From NCBI GenBank assembly GCA_965214325.1, contig CBDCBG010000006.1:620001-684000 (forward strand): a stretch of DNA of 64,000 bases, written 5' to 3'. The number at the start of each line of letters is the position of its first letter. Position 1 is the first letter of the stretch. Position numbers and translations under genes: made by a program. Source of the DNA: JAJEFO01 sp965214325 (lineage in GTDB: Bacteria > Pseudomonadota > Alphaproteobacteria > Rhodobacterales > Rhodobacteraceae). Of this stretch, positions 53,793 to 62,806 are shown one piece after another. Under the pieces are notes generated by a model that did no database searches, had not been told where the DNA came from, and saw nothing but the letters and a program-made list of their open reading frames with translations.

Positions 53793-55012
53793 CTGGTGCC
53801 GGACGGGAAGAAGCCAATCGCGCCTCGATCACCGCGTCCCGTGCAGAACTCATCGCCATCATCGCGATGATGGCAGCAACGGTCGCCTTTGCGACGGATG
53901 CCATGCTTCCCGTTTTCCCCGACATCAGTGCGGACCTCAGTCCGGGCAACCCGAATCTTGCGCAGCTTGTCGTGGCGTCGTTCATGGTCGGGCTTGGCGT
54001 CGGGACGCTCTTTGCCGGGCCGCTCTGCGACGCCTTTGGTCGCCACGCCGTCACGATTGCAGGATCCGTGATCATCATCCTCTTCGCGACCGTGTCGGCG
54101 CTGGCCCAGAGCCTTGAGGTGCTGCTGCTTGCAAGGCTCCTCCAAGGCGTGGGCTCGGCCGGACCGCGGATTGCAGGCATGGCCATTGTGCGCGACCTGT
54201 TCCGAGGCCGGGAAATGGCGCGGATCCTGAGTTTCGTGATACTGGTGTTCACGCTCGCACCTGTCTTCGCACCGTCAATCGGATGGCTCCTCGCCAAGGG
54301 ATTCGGCTGGCGCTCGATCTTTGTCTCCTTTGCCGTGTTTTCGATCATCTCCACCGGCTGGCTGCTGCTCCGGCTTCCCGAAACGCTGGCCCGTGAAGAA
54401 CGTCGGTCACTTCGCGCCCGAGAACTTCTTGACGGCTTGCTGGAGGTGTTTTCCAGTCGCCAGGTCATGCTCGCCATCGGCTGCCAATCGCTGCTCTTCG
54501 CCGTGTTGATGTCGACATTGCTGTCCAGCCAGCAAGTCTTCGACAAGGTCTTCGACCGCGGCGCCAGCTTTCCGCTCTGGTTTGCGCTAATGGCGGCTCT
54601 CGCTGCAGGTTCAAACCTGTTGAACGCAGCCATCGTGATGCGCGCCGGGATGCGAAAGGTGGTCCGGATCGCCCTGCTCGTTCACAGCAGCTTCACCGGC
54701 ATTTTCCTGCTTGCGATGATCACCGGCCTGCTTCCGGCATCATGGCTGTTTCCGGTTGGATTCCTCTGGTGCACGTCGGTCTTCATACTGGCGGGCTTCG
54801 GGCTTGGAAACGTCAACGCGATCGCCATGGAGCCGATGGGACACATGGCCGGGCTTGCCGCTTCGATCATCACTTCCGTCGCGACGATCGTGTCGATCAT
54901 TATCGCTGCGCCCGTTGGCCAGGCATTTGACGGAACCCTCGTGCCGCTAGCGGCGGCAATCCTCGTTCTCACCACGCTTGCCTTGCTGCTCGCGCGCCGC
55001 CTCGAAGAATGA
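53789..55012 (+). CDS. Bcr/CflA-family multidrug efflux transporter
   Basis: A 407-residue drug/proton antiporter of the MFS DHA1 type (Bcr/CflA) with 12 hydrophobic segments. Segment 1 holds ATDAMLPVFPDI, the loop between segments 2 and 3 is GPLCDAFGRHAVTI (motif A), and motif C-like residues are in FAPSIGWLL. The GTG start at 53789 overlaps the stop of the DsbA-fold gene, so the two are coupled, a pairing I know from other Rhodobacterales. Substrates are not predictable. Confidence 0.88.
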   Translation: MTGAGREEANRASITASRAELIAIIAMMAATVAFATDAMLPVFPDISADLSPGNPNLAQLVVASFMVGLGVGTLFAGPLCDAFGRHAVTIAGSVIIILFATVSALAQSLEVLLLARLLQGVGSAGPRIAGMAIVRDLFRGREMARILSFVILVFTLAPVFAPSIGWLLAKGFGWRSIFVSFAVFSIISTGWLLLRLPETLAREERRSLRARELLDGLLEVFSSRQVMLAIGCQSLLFAVLMSTLLSSQQVFDKVFDRGASFPLWFALMAALAAGSNLLNAAIVMRAGMRKVVRIALLVHSSFTGIFLLAMITGLLPASWLFPVGFLWCTSVFILAGFGLGNVNAIAMEPMGHMAGLAASIITSVATIVSIIIAAPVGQAFDGTLVPLAAAILVLTTLALLLARRLEE

Positions 55013-55245
55013 TGAAAATTGAATGCTCCTGTGCAGCAATCTGTGCCGCACCTACCCAATAGCCCGTTATGAGGGTTGCTCCGGCCGGGATCACTCTGCG
55101 AACTGCCTGCATCATTTCACGGCATCATCGATCGGTGGACCGACGCCTGCCCGGGCACGCTCGTGACTTCCGGCATGTTCATGCAGCTACGCGGCACCGC
55201 AAGACTTCAGGCGTTGCGCCACAAGGCGTTCAAGTTCATGAACTT

Positions 55246-55860
55246 TCAGCCGGGCGCCGTTCGCCTGCCTGCCGCGCGCGGCCGAATCCGCTCCCGCTTT
55301 TTGGCGAGCACCTTTTGCCGTTCTTTCCATTCGTAGTCGGGATCCGCCGAAACCGGAACAAATGTCAGAATGCCCCCCAGACGCCAGGGATCCAGCACTA
55401 TGCCGCGTTCAAAGCCGTCGCCCTTCCGACTTATGATCGCGGTGCTGTGTTCGATGCGCAGCGGATTGAAGGCGTTCGCGATCGCTCTATGCATCGCCAG
55501 CGTCTCCAGACGTTCGGCAAGCAGGCGCGCCTCCACGTCTTCGGCCCAGTGCCAGCAGAGTCCGCGTTCCTTGAGCCCGAGATTCACCTTCAGGTTGTGC
55601 ATCAACGGCGATCCCGTGATCTGATATGAAACGGCAAGCTCGCGTGTATGCTGAAACGCGACCCGCGCCGCGCGCCCGGCTTCCTCGGGGCTCACTCCAG
55701 GTCCAAGCGCAAGGATCATGCCTTCAAGCGACGCAATGTCCCCTGCGTTCGGGGATTCAAGTCGCCCTGGGCTTGCGTCGCAGCCCCAAAGCGACATCAG
55801 CAACGGCAGGACGACAAGAGTTCTGGGGATAAGAGTTCTGGGGATTCTCAACGCTCTCAT
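55246..55860 (-). CDS. Conserved hypothetical lipoprotein
   Basis: A 204-residue protein with a signal peptide ending in a lipobox-like LWGC at about residue 27. The body contains LMHNLKVNLGLKERGLCWHWAEDV, then ANAFNPLRIEHSTAII and VLDPWRLGGILTFVPV, conserved in hypothetical proteins of Rhodobacterales; the function is unknown. The His/Cys/Trp-rich GLCWHWAED segment suggests an active or metal site, but this is inference. The N-terminal coding part carries an in-frame 15-bp tandem duplication (55816-55845) that repeats the residues RTLIP. Confidence 0.72.
   Translation of the reverse strand: MRALRIPRTLIPRTLVVLPLLMSLWGCDASPGRLESPNAGDIASLEGMILALGPGVSPEEAGRAARVAFQHTRELAVSYQITGSPLMHNLKVNLGLKERGLCWHWAEDVEARLLAERLETLAMHRAIANAFNPLRIEHSTAIISRKGDGFERGIVLDPWRLGGILTFVPVSADPDYEWKERQKVLAKKRERIRPRAAGRRTAPG
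55816..55845. repeat. 15-bp perfect tandem duplication
   Basis: AAGAGTTCTGGGGAT occurs twice in a row (55816-55830 and 55831-55845) within the signal-peptide region of the minus-strand lipoprotein gene. It is in frame, so it adds five residues without breaking the gene. Confidence 0.9.
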
Positions 55861-56321
55861 GCAAGCTGCCCCACGCGGCCAGTCGCATTCAACGCTATCC
55901 GCTCCGCAACCAGGTGTCGAGATATCCGTAGAAGCCTGAACGTCTCCGCAAGGCGTGCGAGTCGAATTCGGCGTGACCTGAAGCTTCCGGAAGAACGCCG
56001 GTCACAAACTGCAAGTCAGCTCAGCCAGTCAGGTCCAGGGCCATTGCTCCCCAATCATGTGTTCATCGAGTTCAGGGATCTCCTTCCGCACCGTCATGAT
56101 CGGGTCGACGAGAGGCACCTGGATGACAGGCGCCTTGCTCTATTGCTCAACCGCTTCAGCGATCAGGCTTTGGATGTGAAATGCGGCCTGGAGTCAAACC
56201 CGGCGCCGTCGAACGCGCTGCGCAAGCGGCAGGAGCGCATTGCTTCGAACAGCCATCTGGAAGATTCCAGCGCCATCAGGCTCACCAAATTCGTCCGTGG
56301 CATTGCGGCATCACGTCGCTG
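55861..56321. other. Stretch without a supported gene
   Basis: About 460 bp between the lipoprotein start and the YeeE stop. On the minus strand a fragment reading TVRKEIPELDEHMIGEQWPW ends near 56,040 and an open piece NLVSLMALESSRWLFEAM lies near 56,270. They look like pieces of coding sequence but belong to no family I can name, and the frames between them are broken by stops. Possibly a decayed gene. Confidence 0.35.
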
Positions 56322-57380
56322 CTACGTCGTCGGCGTCCTGCGGAGGCCAGCCGGCGTCCCGTCAATCAAACGGCTGGCAAGCCAAGCGCTGGCAATCATG
56401 GTCATGAGCGCCAGCACGGCGGAAAGGCTGAGCGATGCCGTGCCCGAAAGTCCGGCACCCACGGTGCATCCGCCTGCCAGCACCCCGCCCACGCCCATCA
56501 TCGCCGCGCCAGAGAGGTGGCGCATGGTCTGCCCGGGCGTCTCGAAGCTCTGGAGTGCCAGTTCGCCGCGCGACAAAGCGGCCAGGAAACTGCCGAGCAG
56601 CGTGCCGCCCACGAGTCCGACGCCAAATCCGGCGGCAATCGAGGTGGAAGCGACGCTCCAGAACAGGGCGTCCGCCCAAGGAGCAGTGAACGAAATCGAC
56701 GCCATCGGGATCGGATCGAACGCGTCCTGCAGAAAGACGCCGGTCCCAAACCACCCGAGGGGCACGAGCATGCCGATCGCGGCGCCAAGCAGCAGTTGAA
56801 TCAATCGCGCACCTGAACGGCAGGCCACGGCTGCGAGGACCGTGAGCGCGATGGCCACCCAGGGAATCGTGCCGCCCGGAAGATTGCCAAGGGTTGCGAA
56901 TTCGCCGACTGCGAGAGTCACGGCCCCGAGCCAGACTCGCAGCGGTGCCAGGACACCCTTCAGTGCCGCGTGGGCCACGACCGCAAAGACCACGACGCAC
57001 ATGGCGGCGCGCAGGTTGCCAGTCGCGGACAAGACCGTCAGCCGCGAAATGCAGCCGCGCGTCAGGACCATTCCCGCGCCAAACAGGGCGCCGCCAACGA
57101 GCACCGTCAAGACTGGGAGCGCGCTTGCGTGAAGCCTGTGCTCGACGAAATTCACCTGACCGTAGAGAACCAGTGCCTGGGTGCCAAGCATCGCGGCGAC
57201 AAGAGCCATGAGCCAGGTTCCGAGCGCCGGGAAATGTCCAACCGTGAACTCGACTACGCTGCGCCTGAGGCAAAAGCGTGAAGTCTGGGCTGCATAGCCG
57301 AAGGCCAGGCCAACCAGAAAGCCAAGCAGGCAGGAGGCCAATACCGGATTGATTTCGATGTCATAGAGATCGTAGAGCAT
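56322..57380 (-). CDS. YeeE/YedE-family transporter
   Basis: A 352-residue membrane protein of the YeeE/YedE (sulfur-compound transport, DUF395) family with about 10 hydrophobic segments. Both internal copies of the family motif are visible: FGAGMVLTRGCISRLTVLSA in the first half and GVGGVLAGGCTVGAGLSG in the second, each with the conserved Cys used to relay thiosulfate or persulfide in characterised members. Family members import thiosulfate or related species; the actual substrate is inferred. The ATG at 57380 fits the family start (MLYDLYDIEINP). The ISKra4-type element begins about 220 bp upstream. Confidence 0.88.
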   Translation of the reverse strand: MLYDLYDIEINPVLASCLLGFLVGLAFGYAAQTSRFCLRRSVVEFTVGHFPALGTWLMALVAAMLGTQALVLYGQVNFVEHRLHASALPVLTVLVGGALFGAGMVLTRGCISRLTVLSATGNLRAAMCVVVFAVVAHAALKGVLAPLRVWLGAVTLAVGEFATLGNLPGGTIPWVAIALTVLAAVACRSGARLIQLLLGAAIGMLVPLGWFGTGVFLQDAFDPIPMASISFTAPWADALFWSVASTSIAAGFGVGLVGGTLLGSFLAALSRGELALQSFETPGQTMRHLSGAAMMGVGGVLAGGCTVGAGLSGTASLSLSAVLALMTMIASAWLASRLIDGTPAGLRRTPTT

Positions 57381-57596
57381 CACCGGGTTCCTGTTCGAGG
57401 CGCGGCCGCCAGATCGTTTGCGGGAACACGTCAACCGAGGCAGAAATTCCGGCGTCACTTCACAAGGCGGGCCGCCTGGAGTGAATCCGTGCCTTTCACG
57501 AGTTATGTCACGACTCTTGTCCCGCAAAGGTGCAGCAGACGAAATTGCTTCCCGATATCTCGCTGCCCCAAGACGTGCAAGAGGACGCCCGTTCAG

Positions 57597-59354
57597 GGGT
57601 GCACGCCAATTTTTTGGGTCAGGCTGCGGCGATCCGTTGAGCCTTCCAGAAAGCGAACTCTTCCCACCCTGAGTTTTCCCAGCAACTTTTCAGTGCCAGC
57701 AGTGCGTTCGCGCCCCGCTTCGACCATTTGCATCCCGACCTCTTGAAGCGGGTGACGACAATCTGCTTGCAGCTGCTCTCGATCTGGCCGCTTCCAATCT
57801 GCATGCCGCGCGCCCGGTATTCGTCGTAGCGCATCCTCCCCTTGTTCGAATCGAAATAGTCAATGCACTTCGCCACCGCTTTCCCTCGACCGCGGTGCGG
57901 TCGCAGGTCCGCCATGACGCGGCCAACTTTCCCGTCCAGCAGCTGGGCCTTGATTCCCGCCAGGCGCGCCTTGCGCGCGAACTCGCATCCGACCAGCACC
58001 TTGAGGGCTTCGGATGCGTATTCGAGCGCGTGGAACACATCCAGGATGTAGGTCTTCCGCATGCCTGCAAGCAGTTCGTCGGCCACGTTGGTGATCCAGG
58101 CCGCGCCGTCGGAGATGAGGACCACCTCCTTGGCATTGCAGACGCCGTCCCGGCAAAGCTGCCGGTCAAGCCGGCCGGCGAACTCCGATGCCCGGCTGAC
58201 GCCGCCGACCGAAGCGGCGCTGTCGATCAGGGCGCTCACCGTGTCGCTGCCCTCGTCCTTCGTCGGCTCGCCGGTCTTCGGGCTCGCGCCCTCGGCAGTG
58301 AAGGTGACAATCACCTTCGCCTCCCTGGTCTTCGCCGAGCCGTCCTCCTGCCTGCCCTTCACGCCCTCCGTCTCGCTCCGGCGCATCGGGACGCCGGTGC
58401 CGTCGGCCTCGACATAGACCCGGTCCGCGGCAGGCCCTCCCTCCTCGACGACATCCCGCTCAAACCGCTGCGCTTCCTCGCCGAGCTCCAGGGTCCATCG
58501 TCGCAGCGTCGTCGCGGGAACCTTCACCCCGGCCAGGTTGCGCAGCTTGCGGGACGCCTCCTCGAAGCTGTCCGAGACCACGGCGTCGGCCACGATGCTC
58601 GCCGCGCCAGGCGTGGCCGTCTGCCCCTCCAGCCCGAGGGCGCGGTCCAGGGGGAAGAAGCCGGAACCGCAGTCCCGGCAGCGGCAATACGTCCGCTCGA
58701 CCTCCACGGGTCCCAGACGCGAGGCAAAGGACTTGCCGGCCTTCTGGTGCCGTTCCATCGGCTTGCCGCATTCCGGGCAGTCGGGCGTCGGAAGCTCCGC
58801 GTCGACCCGCTCAAGCAGCGACTTGTACATTGCAGCGCCGCTGGAATGCGTCACGTCCCGGATCGCGATCTCGATGCCGTCGAGGTCCGCGACCTCCTTG
58901 CCGCCCAGATCGCTCTCCAACTTCGGGGCCAGGTCCGCGAAGCCCGAATGCGCCGCCGCCTCGAACGCGGCCATGGATGACGCAGCCTGCCCGGCGGACG
59001 GAACGTCGCGGCTCCGGACTTCGCCGCCCTCAAGCCAGTACTCCGTGGAAACGCCGCCACTCTCGCAAACGATCCGGTGTTTCCCCGAACCCTTCCGGGC
59101 CAGATCCTTCAGGGATGCCGCCACATCCGGATCATGGGACCCCGGCTCATTGTCACTGCCGCACATGAATCGTTTCTCCTGCTCTCCTCTTCCCGGTCAC
59201 GCGGCGCCGACCGGTTGATCCGGTCATTGTCGGCCGCGCAGGGATCGAGCCCGGAAGAACATGGAAGCAGGAAAGCTTCAACCCTCCGCGCGACCCGCCG
59301 AACTCTCGCAAGGAAGAAAGGAATCAGGTCAACCCCAAAAATTGGCGTGCACCC
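57597..59354 (-). mobile_element. Complete ISKra4-type element with 9-bp target duplication
   Basis: The element is bounded by inverted repeats: both ends read inward as GGGTGCACGCCAATTTTT (18 identical bases) and stay similar for about 12 more. It is flanked by a direct repeat CCCGTTCAG at 57588-57596 and 59355-59363. This fixes the ends and implies a simple transposition with a 9-bp target duplication. Total length is about 1.76 kb. It contains one transposase gene. It inserted in the upstream region of the yeeE-type gene. Confidence 0.9.
57619..59166 (-). CDS. ISKra4-family transposase (intact)
   Basis: A 515-residue transposase with no frameshift. An N-terminal zinc-ribbon-like segment has CPECGKPMERH and CRCRDCGSG. 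The catalytic core includes VYVEADGTGVPMR, VLISDGAAWI and LDVFHALEYASEAL. The C-terminal signature MQIGSGQIESSCKQIV followed by RFKRSGCKWS is diagnostic of ISKra4-type enzymes. It is only distantly similar to the broken copy at 17226-18682, so they are different elements. The stop lies about 20 bp inside the left repeat. Confidence 0.93.
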   Translation of the reverse strand: MCGSDNEPGSHDPDVAASLKDLARKGSGKHRIVCESGGVSTEYWLEGGEVRSRDVPSAGQAASSMAAFEAAAHSGFADLAPKLESDLGGKEVADLDGIEIAIRDVTHSSGAAMYKSLLERVDAELPTPDCPECGKPMERHQKAGKSFASRLGPVEVERTYCRCRDCGSGFFPLDRALGLEGQTATPGAASIVADAVVSDSFEEASRKLRNLAGVKVPATTLRRWTLELGEEAQRFERDVVEEGGPAADRVYVEADGTGVPMRRSETEGVKGRQEDGSAKTREAKVIVTFTAEGASPKTGEPTKDEGSDTVSALIDSAASVGGVSRASEFAGRLDRQLCRDGVCNAKEVVLISDGAAWITNVADELLAGMRKTYILDVFHALEYASEALKVLVGCEFARKARLAGIKAQLLDGKVGRVMADLRPHRGRGKAVAKCIDYFDSNKGRMRYDEYRARGMQIGSGQIESSCKQIVVTRFKRSGCKWSKRGANALLALKSCWENSGWEEFAFWKAQRIAAA

Positions 59355-59502
59355 CCCGTTCAGGGAACGAACGCACGGTTGCGAAACGAGGGACAGTGTC
59401 AATCAGGGTCAGATGTTTCGAAGTCCGGCGCAGGCAATTCAAGTGGAGGCGACGTGCGTCCAACCGAAGGCACGTCGCAAGGTCGTGATCAGTTTGCCTG
59501 CA

Positions 59503-59964
59503 TCATGGTCCGAGGACGCCGGGCCAGTTGGCATCAGCGCGCTGAATGTTGCCTTCGACATCCTTGAGCCAGGTCCTGTGCACCCCGGTGGAGTAGTTCA
59601 GGTAGAGCCGCCCGTCACGAATCGACCAGGCTTCCGGAACAGTTGTTGCCGTGGCCCCTTTCGACACGGCATAGGCACAATAGCCGCCGTATTTAGGAGC
59701 GTATTTTTCCGGATCCGCGTCGAACAGAGCCTTGTGCTCGGCGCTGGCAAAGCGAAATGTCGCTCCTTCCAGAACCGACGCAATGGCCGCGTCGCCCTCC
59801 ACGGGCCTTGACATCGTGAAATACGCAACAGGGTCATAGCCGTGAATCGCCACGCCATCCGTGGCAAAGACCGGCGGTTGAGCCGCATGCGCTGGCAGTG
59901 CCCCAATCGCGCCTGCCAGAAGTGCCGCGACGGAAAGGGCCAGGAATGACCGACGTGTCTGCAT
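59503..59964 (-). CDS. Exported YHS-domain protein
   Basis: A 153-residue protein with an N-terminal signal peptide that starts TRRSFLALSVAALLAGA and resembles a short Tat/Sec signal. The YHS domain follows: AIHGYDPVAYFTMSRPVEG, then FASAEHKALFDADPEKYAPKYGGYCAYAVSKG. YHS domains are thought to bind metal. It is a stand-alone family common in Proteobacteria with unknown function. The ATG at 59964 has GGGAGA seven bases upstream. It sits alone between the IS element and rlmB. Confidence 0.85.
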   Translation of the reverse strand: MQTRRSFLALSVAALLAGAIGALPAHAAQPPVFATDGVAIHGYDPVAYFTMSRPVEGDAAIASVLEGATFRFASAEHKALFDADPEKYAPKYGGYCAYAVSKGATATTVPEAWSIRDGRLYLNYSTGVHRTWLKDVEGNIQRADANWPGVLGP

Positions 59965-60042
59965 GTGCGTATCTCCCATAGTGTCTTCGTGCCTTGCTCG
60001 ACAGTGTTCGTTGCCGCTTTCGAAAACGCAACCAACGCGCCA

Positions 60043-60840
60043 TCAAAATTCGTTGTCGATACCTGCAACCTGCCGCCGTGCCGCGGCGTACAGGGCCACA
60101 GCCGAAGCATTGGAGACATTGAGCGAGTCAAATCCTCCGGCTGCCCCGATCCTCGCCAACCGGTCGCAGGTGTCTCTCGTCTTCATTCGAAGCCCCTGCC
60201 CTTCGGCTCCCAGAACCAGCGCGATGCGACCGGACACCTCCGCAAGAGCGGCCTCAAGCGCAACGTCGGCCTCTCCGTCGAGTCCGATCAGGGAAAACCC
60301 GAACCTTCTGAGTTCCTCCATTGCAGATGCCAGATTGCGCACCCGGACATATGGCAGTCGTTCCAATGCGCCGCTGGCTGACTTGGCCAATGCGCCGGTC
60401 TCTGGTGCGGAATGCCGCAGGGGCGCAATCACAGCGGCGGCCCCAAAGAATTCAGCAGATCTCAGTATCGCTCCGACGTTGTGGGGGTCGGTGACCCGGT
60501 CGAGGCAGAGCACGACAAGGTTGCGACGATCCGGCAAGAAACTTTCAAGAACGCCCCAGTCTATGGGTCTGACTTCAAGCGCGGCACCTTGATGCACCGA
60601 GGCGGGGTCCAAAGGCGCCGGAAACTTCCTTGCATCCGCGATCTCGGGATCGATACCGGATTCCGCGACCATATCCGAAAGCCGGTCGAAGGCGTTCCTT
60701 GTCAGAACGAGGCGCAGTTTTTCGCGCGCCGGATTGGCCAGCGCATGCCGCACCGCATGAAGCCCGAACAGCCAGACGGTGTCCCGCCTGAATTCGCGTT
60801 TCCTCCCTTTGTGCCAAGTGGGCCGGTCCGGTCCTTTCAT
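60043..60840 (-). CDS. rlmB: 23S rRNA 2'-O-ribose methyltransferase RlmB (SpoU/TrmH family)
   Basis: A 265-residue SPOUT-class methyltransferase. The N-terminal substrate-binding domain (LFGLHAVRHALANP) precedes the knot domain with LDRVTDPHNVGAILRSAEFF, LVLGAEGQGLRMKTRDTC and SLNVSNASAVALY, the three SpoU motifs. RlmB modifies G2251 in E. coli; that target is inferred. The start at 60840 (MKGPDRPTW) matches family length. It is divergent from tRNA-Tyr, which starts about 110 bp away. Confidence 0.92.
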   Translation of the reverse strand: MKGPDRPTWHKGRKREFRRDTVWLFGLHAVRHALANPAREKLRLVLTRNAFDRLSDMVAESGIDPEIADARKFPAPLDPASVHQGAALEVRPIDWGVLESFLPDRRNLVVLCLDRVTDPHNVGAILRSAEFFGAAAVIAPLRHSAPETGALAKSASGALERLPYVRVRNLASAMEELRRFGFSLIGLDGEADVALEAALAEVSGRIALVLGAEGQGLRMKTRDTCDRLARIGAAGGFDSLNVSNASAVALYAAARRQVAGIDNEF

Positions 60841-60949
60841 TGCACGGCTATCCCTCGCCTCTGGCGCGAGCGCAACCCGCATTCCCGCTTGACCGGTCGT
60901 GACCGCGCCGCTATCTGACCCCGGCATGCCGATGACGGCATTGTCATGT

Positions 60950-61033
60950 GGGCGACAGGCCGCAAGGTGTGGCAGGGGACTGTAACTCCCTCGCGGAGAC
61001 GCATGCTAGGTTCGATTCCTAGGTCGCCCACCA
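60950..61033 (+). tRNA. tRNA-Tyr (GUA)
   Basis: A class II tRNA with a long variable arm. The acceptor stem GGGCGAC pairs with GTCGCCC, followed by A73 and an encoded CCA. The anticodon loop is CTGTAAC with anticodon GTA, and the T arm is CTAGGTTCGATTCCTAG. Confidence 0.97.
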
Positions 61034-61154
61034 TTCATCCTGACGGTTCCTTGCAAGCAACACGGCATGTCGTAGGCAACAGTGAATCACCGCGCCGGCA
61101 TTGTCGTGAAGGGGCACATTCCTTCGGTGGCCGCGACTTGAATCCAGAGCATGT

Positions 61155-62711
61155 TCAGAAGTCGGTCGGTGCGCCACCTTCCCGCTTGCGCCGTTCGACA
61201 AACGTCACGAGTTCTTCGCGCCTGTCCTCATCCAGCGGAGGCGGTTCGAATCGGTCGATGATCTGCTTGTAGAGCGCGTGCGCACGTTCTGCCGTCCAGA
61301 TGCCGCCGTTGATCATCCACGCCTCGAAATTCGTCCAGTCGCTGACAAACGGGCGATAGAACGCGGTCTCGTAGCGGTCCTGCGTGTGCTGGATCCCGAA
61401 GTAGTGGCCGCTGGAACCCACCTCCCGGATCGCCTCCATCGCAATGTCGTCGGGATTCGTCGCCACGACTTCCGGCTCCATGTATCGCTGGATCATCTGG
61501 AGCACTTCGCAATCCATCACGAATTTCTCGGGACTCGCGATCAATCCACCCTCAAGCCAACCGGCCGCATGATAGACCATGTTCGTTCCCGACTGGACCG
61601 CCGCCCAGAGAGAGTTCGACGTCTCCCACATGGCCTGTCCGTCCGGAACATTGGCCGCGCAGACGCCCGAGGAACGCAACGGCAAATTGTAGTAGCGTGC
61701 CAATTGTCCCGTCATCTGGGTCGCGCGCATGTATTCCGGAGTCCCGAAGGCTGGCGCGCCCGACTGCATGTCCACGTTTGAAGTGAACGTCCCAAGCATG
61801 CAGGAGCAGCCGGGCGAGACATGCTGGAACAAGGCGATGGCCGACAGGGCCTCGGCAATCGACAAGGTCACGGCGCCAGCCAGTGTCACCGGTGCCATCG
61901 CACCGGCAAGCGTGAATGGCGAAACCACCACGGCCTGACCTCTGCGCACCAAACGCAGACAGCCATCGATCATCGGCTGGTCGTGCTTCAGCGGCGACGT
62001 GGAGTTGATGTTCGTGTACATCCGCGGGCACGCCCGAAACTCATCCTCCGAAAGAGCGCTGGCGATCTTGACCATCTCCATCACGTCCTCGACCCGCTCC
62101 TTGCCCAGCGAGTAGGCGTGCGGCACCTTGTCGGTCAGCGTCAACTTGTCATAGAGCATGTCCAGATGCCGAACGCTTGGATGAATTTCGACGGGCTCAA
62201 CGGGGTAGCCGCCCGCGAAATGGATACAGTTGAAGTGCTGGGTCAGCTTCAGAAGCCTGACGCATTGCTCGCGAGTGCCGGGAACCTTCCTTCCGAGTTC
62301 AAGGTCAAAGTAGTTCGGTGGTGACGAGACGTTCCCGAAGACGATGCGCTTCCCGCCGATCGTCAGCTTTCGGTCCGGATTGCGCGGCAGAATCGTGAAG
62401 GAGGCCGGCGCGCGCGCGACCATTTCCATAACCCAGTCGCGGCCCATTCGCACATTCGACCCCTCGACCTTGCAACCTGCCTTCCTGAAGATTTCCAAGG
62501 CCTCTTCGTTCAGGAACTCGACGCCGATTTCCTCCAGAATGTGCATCGCCCCGGCGTGGATCGCCTGGATGCCGTCTTCATCCAGCGGTTCGGTGGGTGC
62601 ATCCTGATTGACGGGAATGCGCCAGGGCATCTGCGGGAACAGTTCGCCGGACCGCCTGTCACGGTTTCCCGCGCGCCCACCTGCGCGGCGCCTTCGTTCC
62701 TGCCTGGCCAT
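61155..62711 (-). CDS. Trimethylamine methyltransferase (MttB)-family protein, non-pyrrolysine type
   Basis: A 518-residue member of the MttB superfamily (TIM-barrel, corrinoid-linked methyltransferases). It is open throughout with no in-frame TAG, so it belongs to the non-pyrrolysine group common in marine alphaproteobacteria. Characterised members of that group act on glycine betaine or related quaternary amines. Conserved segments include NVSSPPNYFDLELGRKVPGT and NINSTSPLKHDQPMIDG. No corrinoid-protein or methyltransferase-activator gene is next to it, so the substrate is unknown. The ATG at 62711 has GGGAG seven bases upstream; the frame is open for 22 codons more. Confidence 0.88.
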   Translation of the reverse strand: MARQERRRRAGGRAGNRDRRSGELFPQMPWRIPVNQDAPTEPLDEDGIQAIHAGAMHILEEIGVEFLNEEALEIFRKAGCKVEGSNVRMGRDWVMEMVARAPASFTILPRNPDRKLTIGGKRIVFGNVSSPPNYFDLELGRKVPGTREQCVRLLKLTQHFNCIHFAGGYPVEPVEIHPSVRHLDMLYDKLTLTDKVPHAYSLGKERVEDVMEMVKIASALSEDEFRACPRMYTNINSTSPLKHDQPMIDGCLRLVRRGQAVVVSPFTLAGAMAPVTLAGAVTLSIAEALSAIALFQHVSPGCSCMLGTFTSNVDMQSGAPAFGTPEYMRATQMTGQLARYYNLPLRSSGVCAANVPDGQAMWETSNSLWAAVQSGTNMVYHAAGWLEGGLIASPEKFVMDCEVLQMIQRYMEPEVVATNPDDIAMEAIREVGSSGHYFGIQHTQDRYETAFYRPFVSDWTNFEAWMINGGIWTAERAHALYKQIIDRFEPPPLDEDRREELVTFVERRKREGGAPTDF

Positions 62712-62806
62712 TGCAAACTCCCGATTCATCGGAAGTCTTGGTCGAAGTGCCGCAAGTTGGATGACCGTTTCCGACACCTCTTGTCGTTTTTCGTGTCGTC
62801 CGTGAT

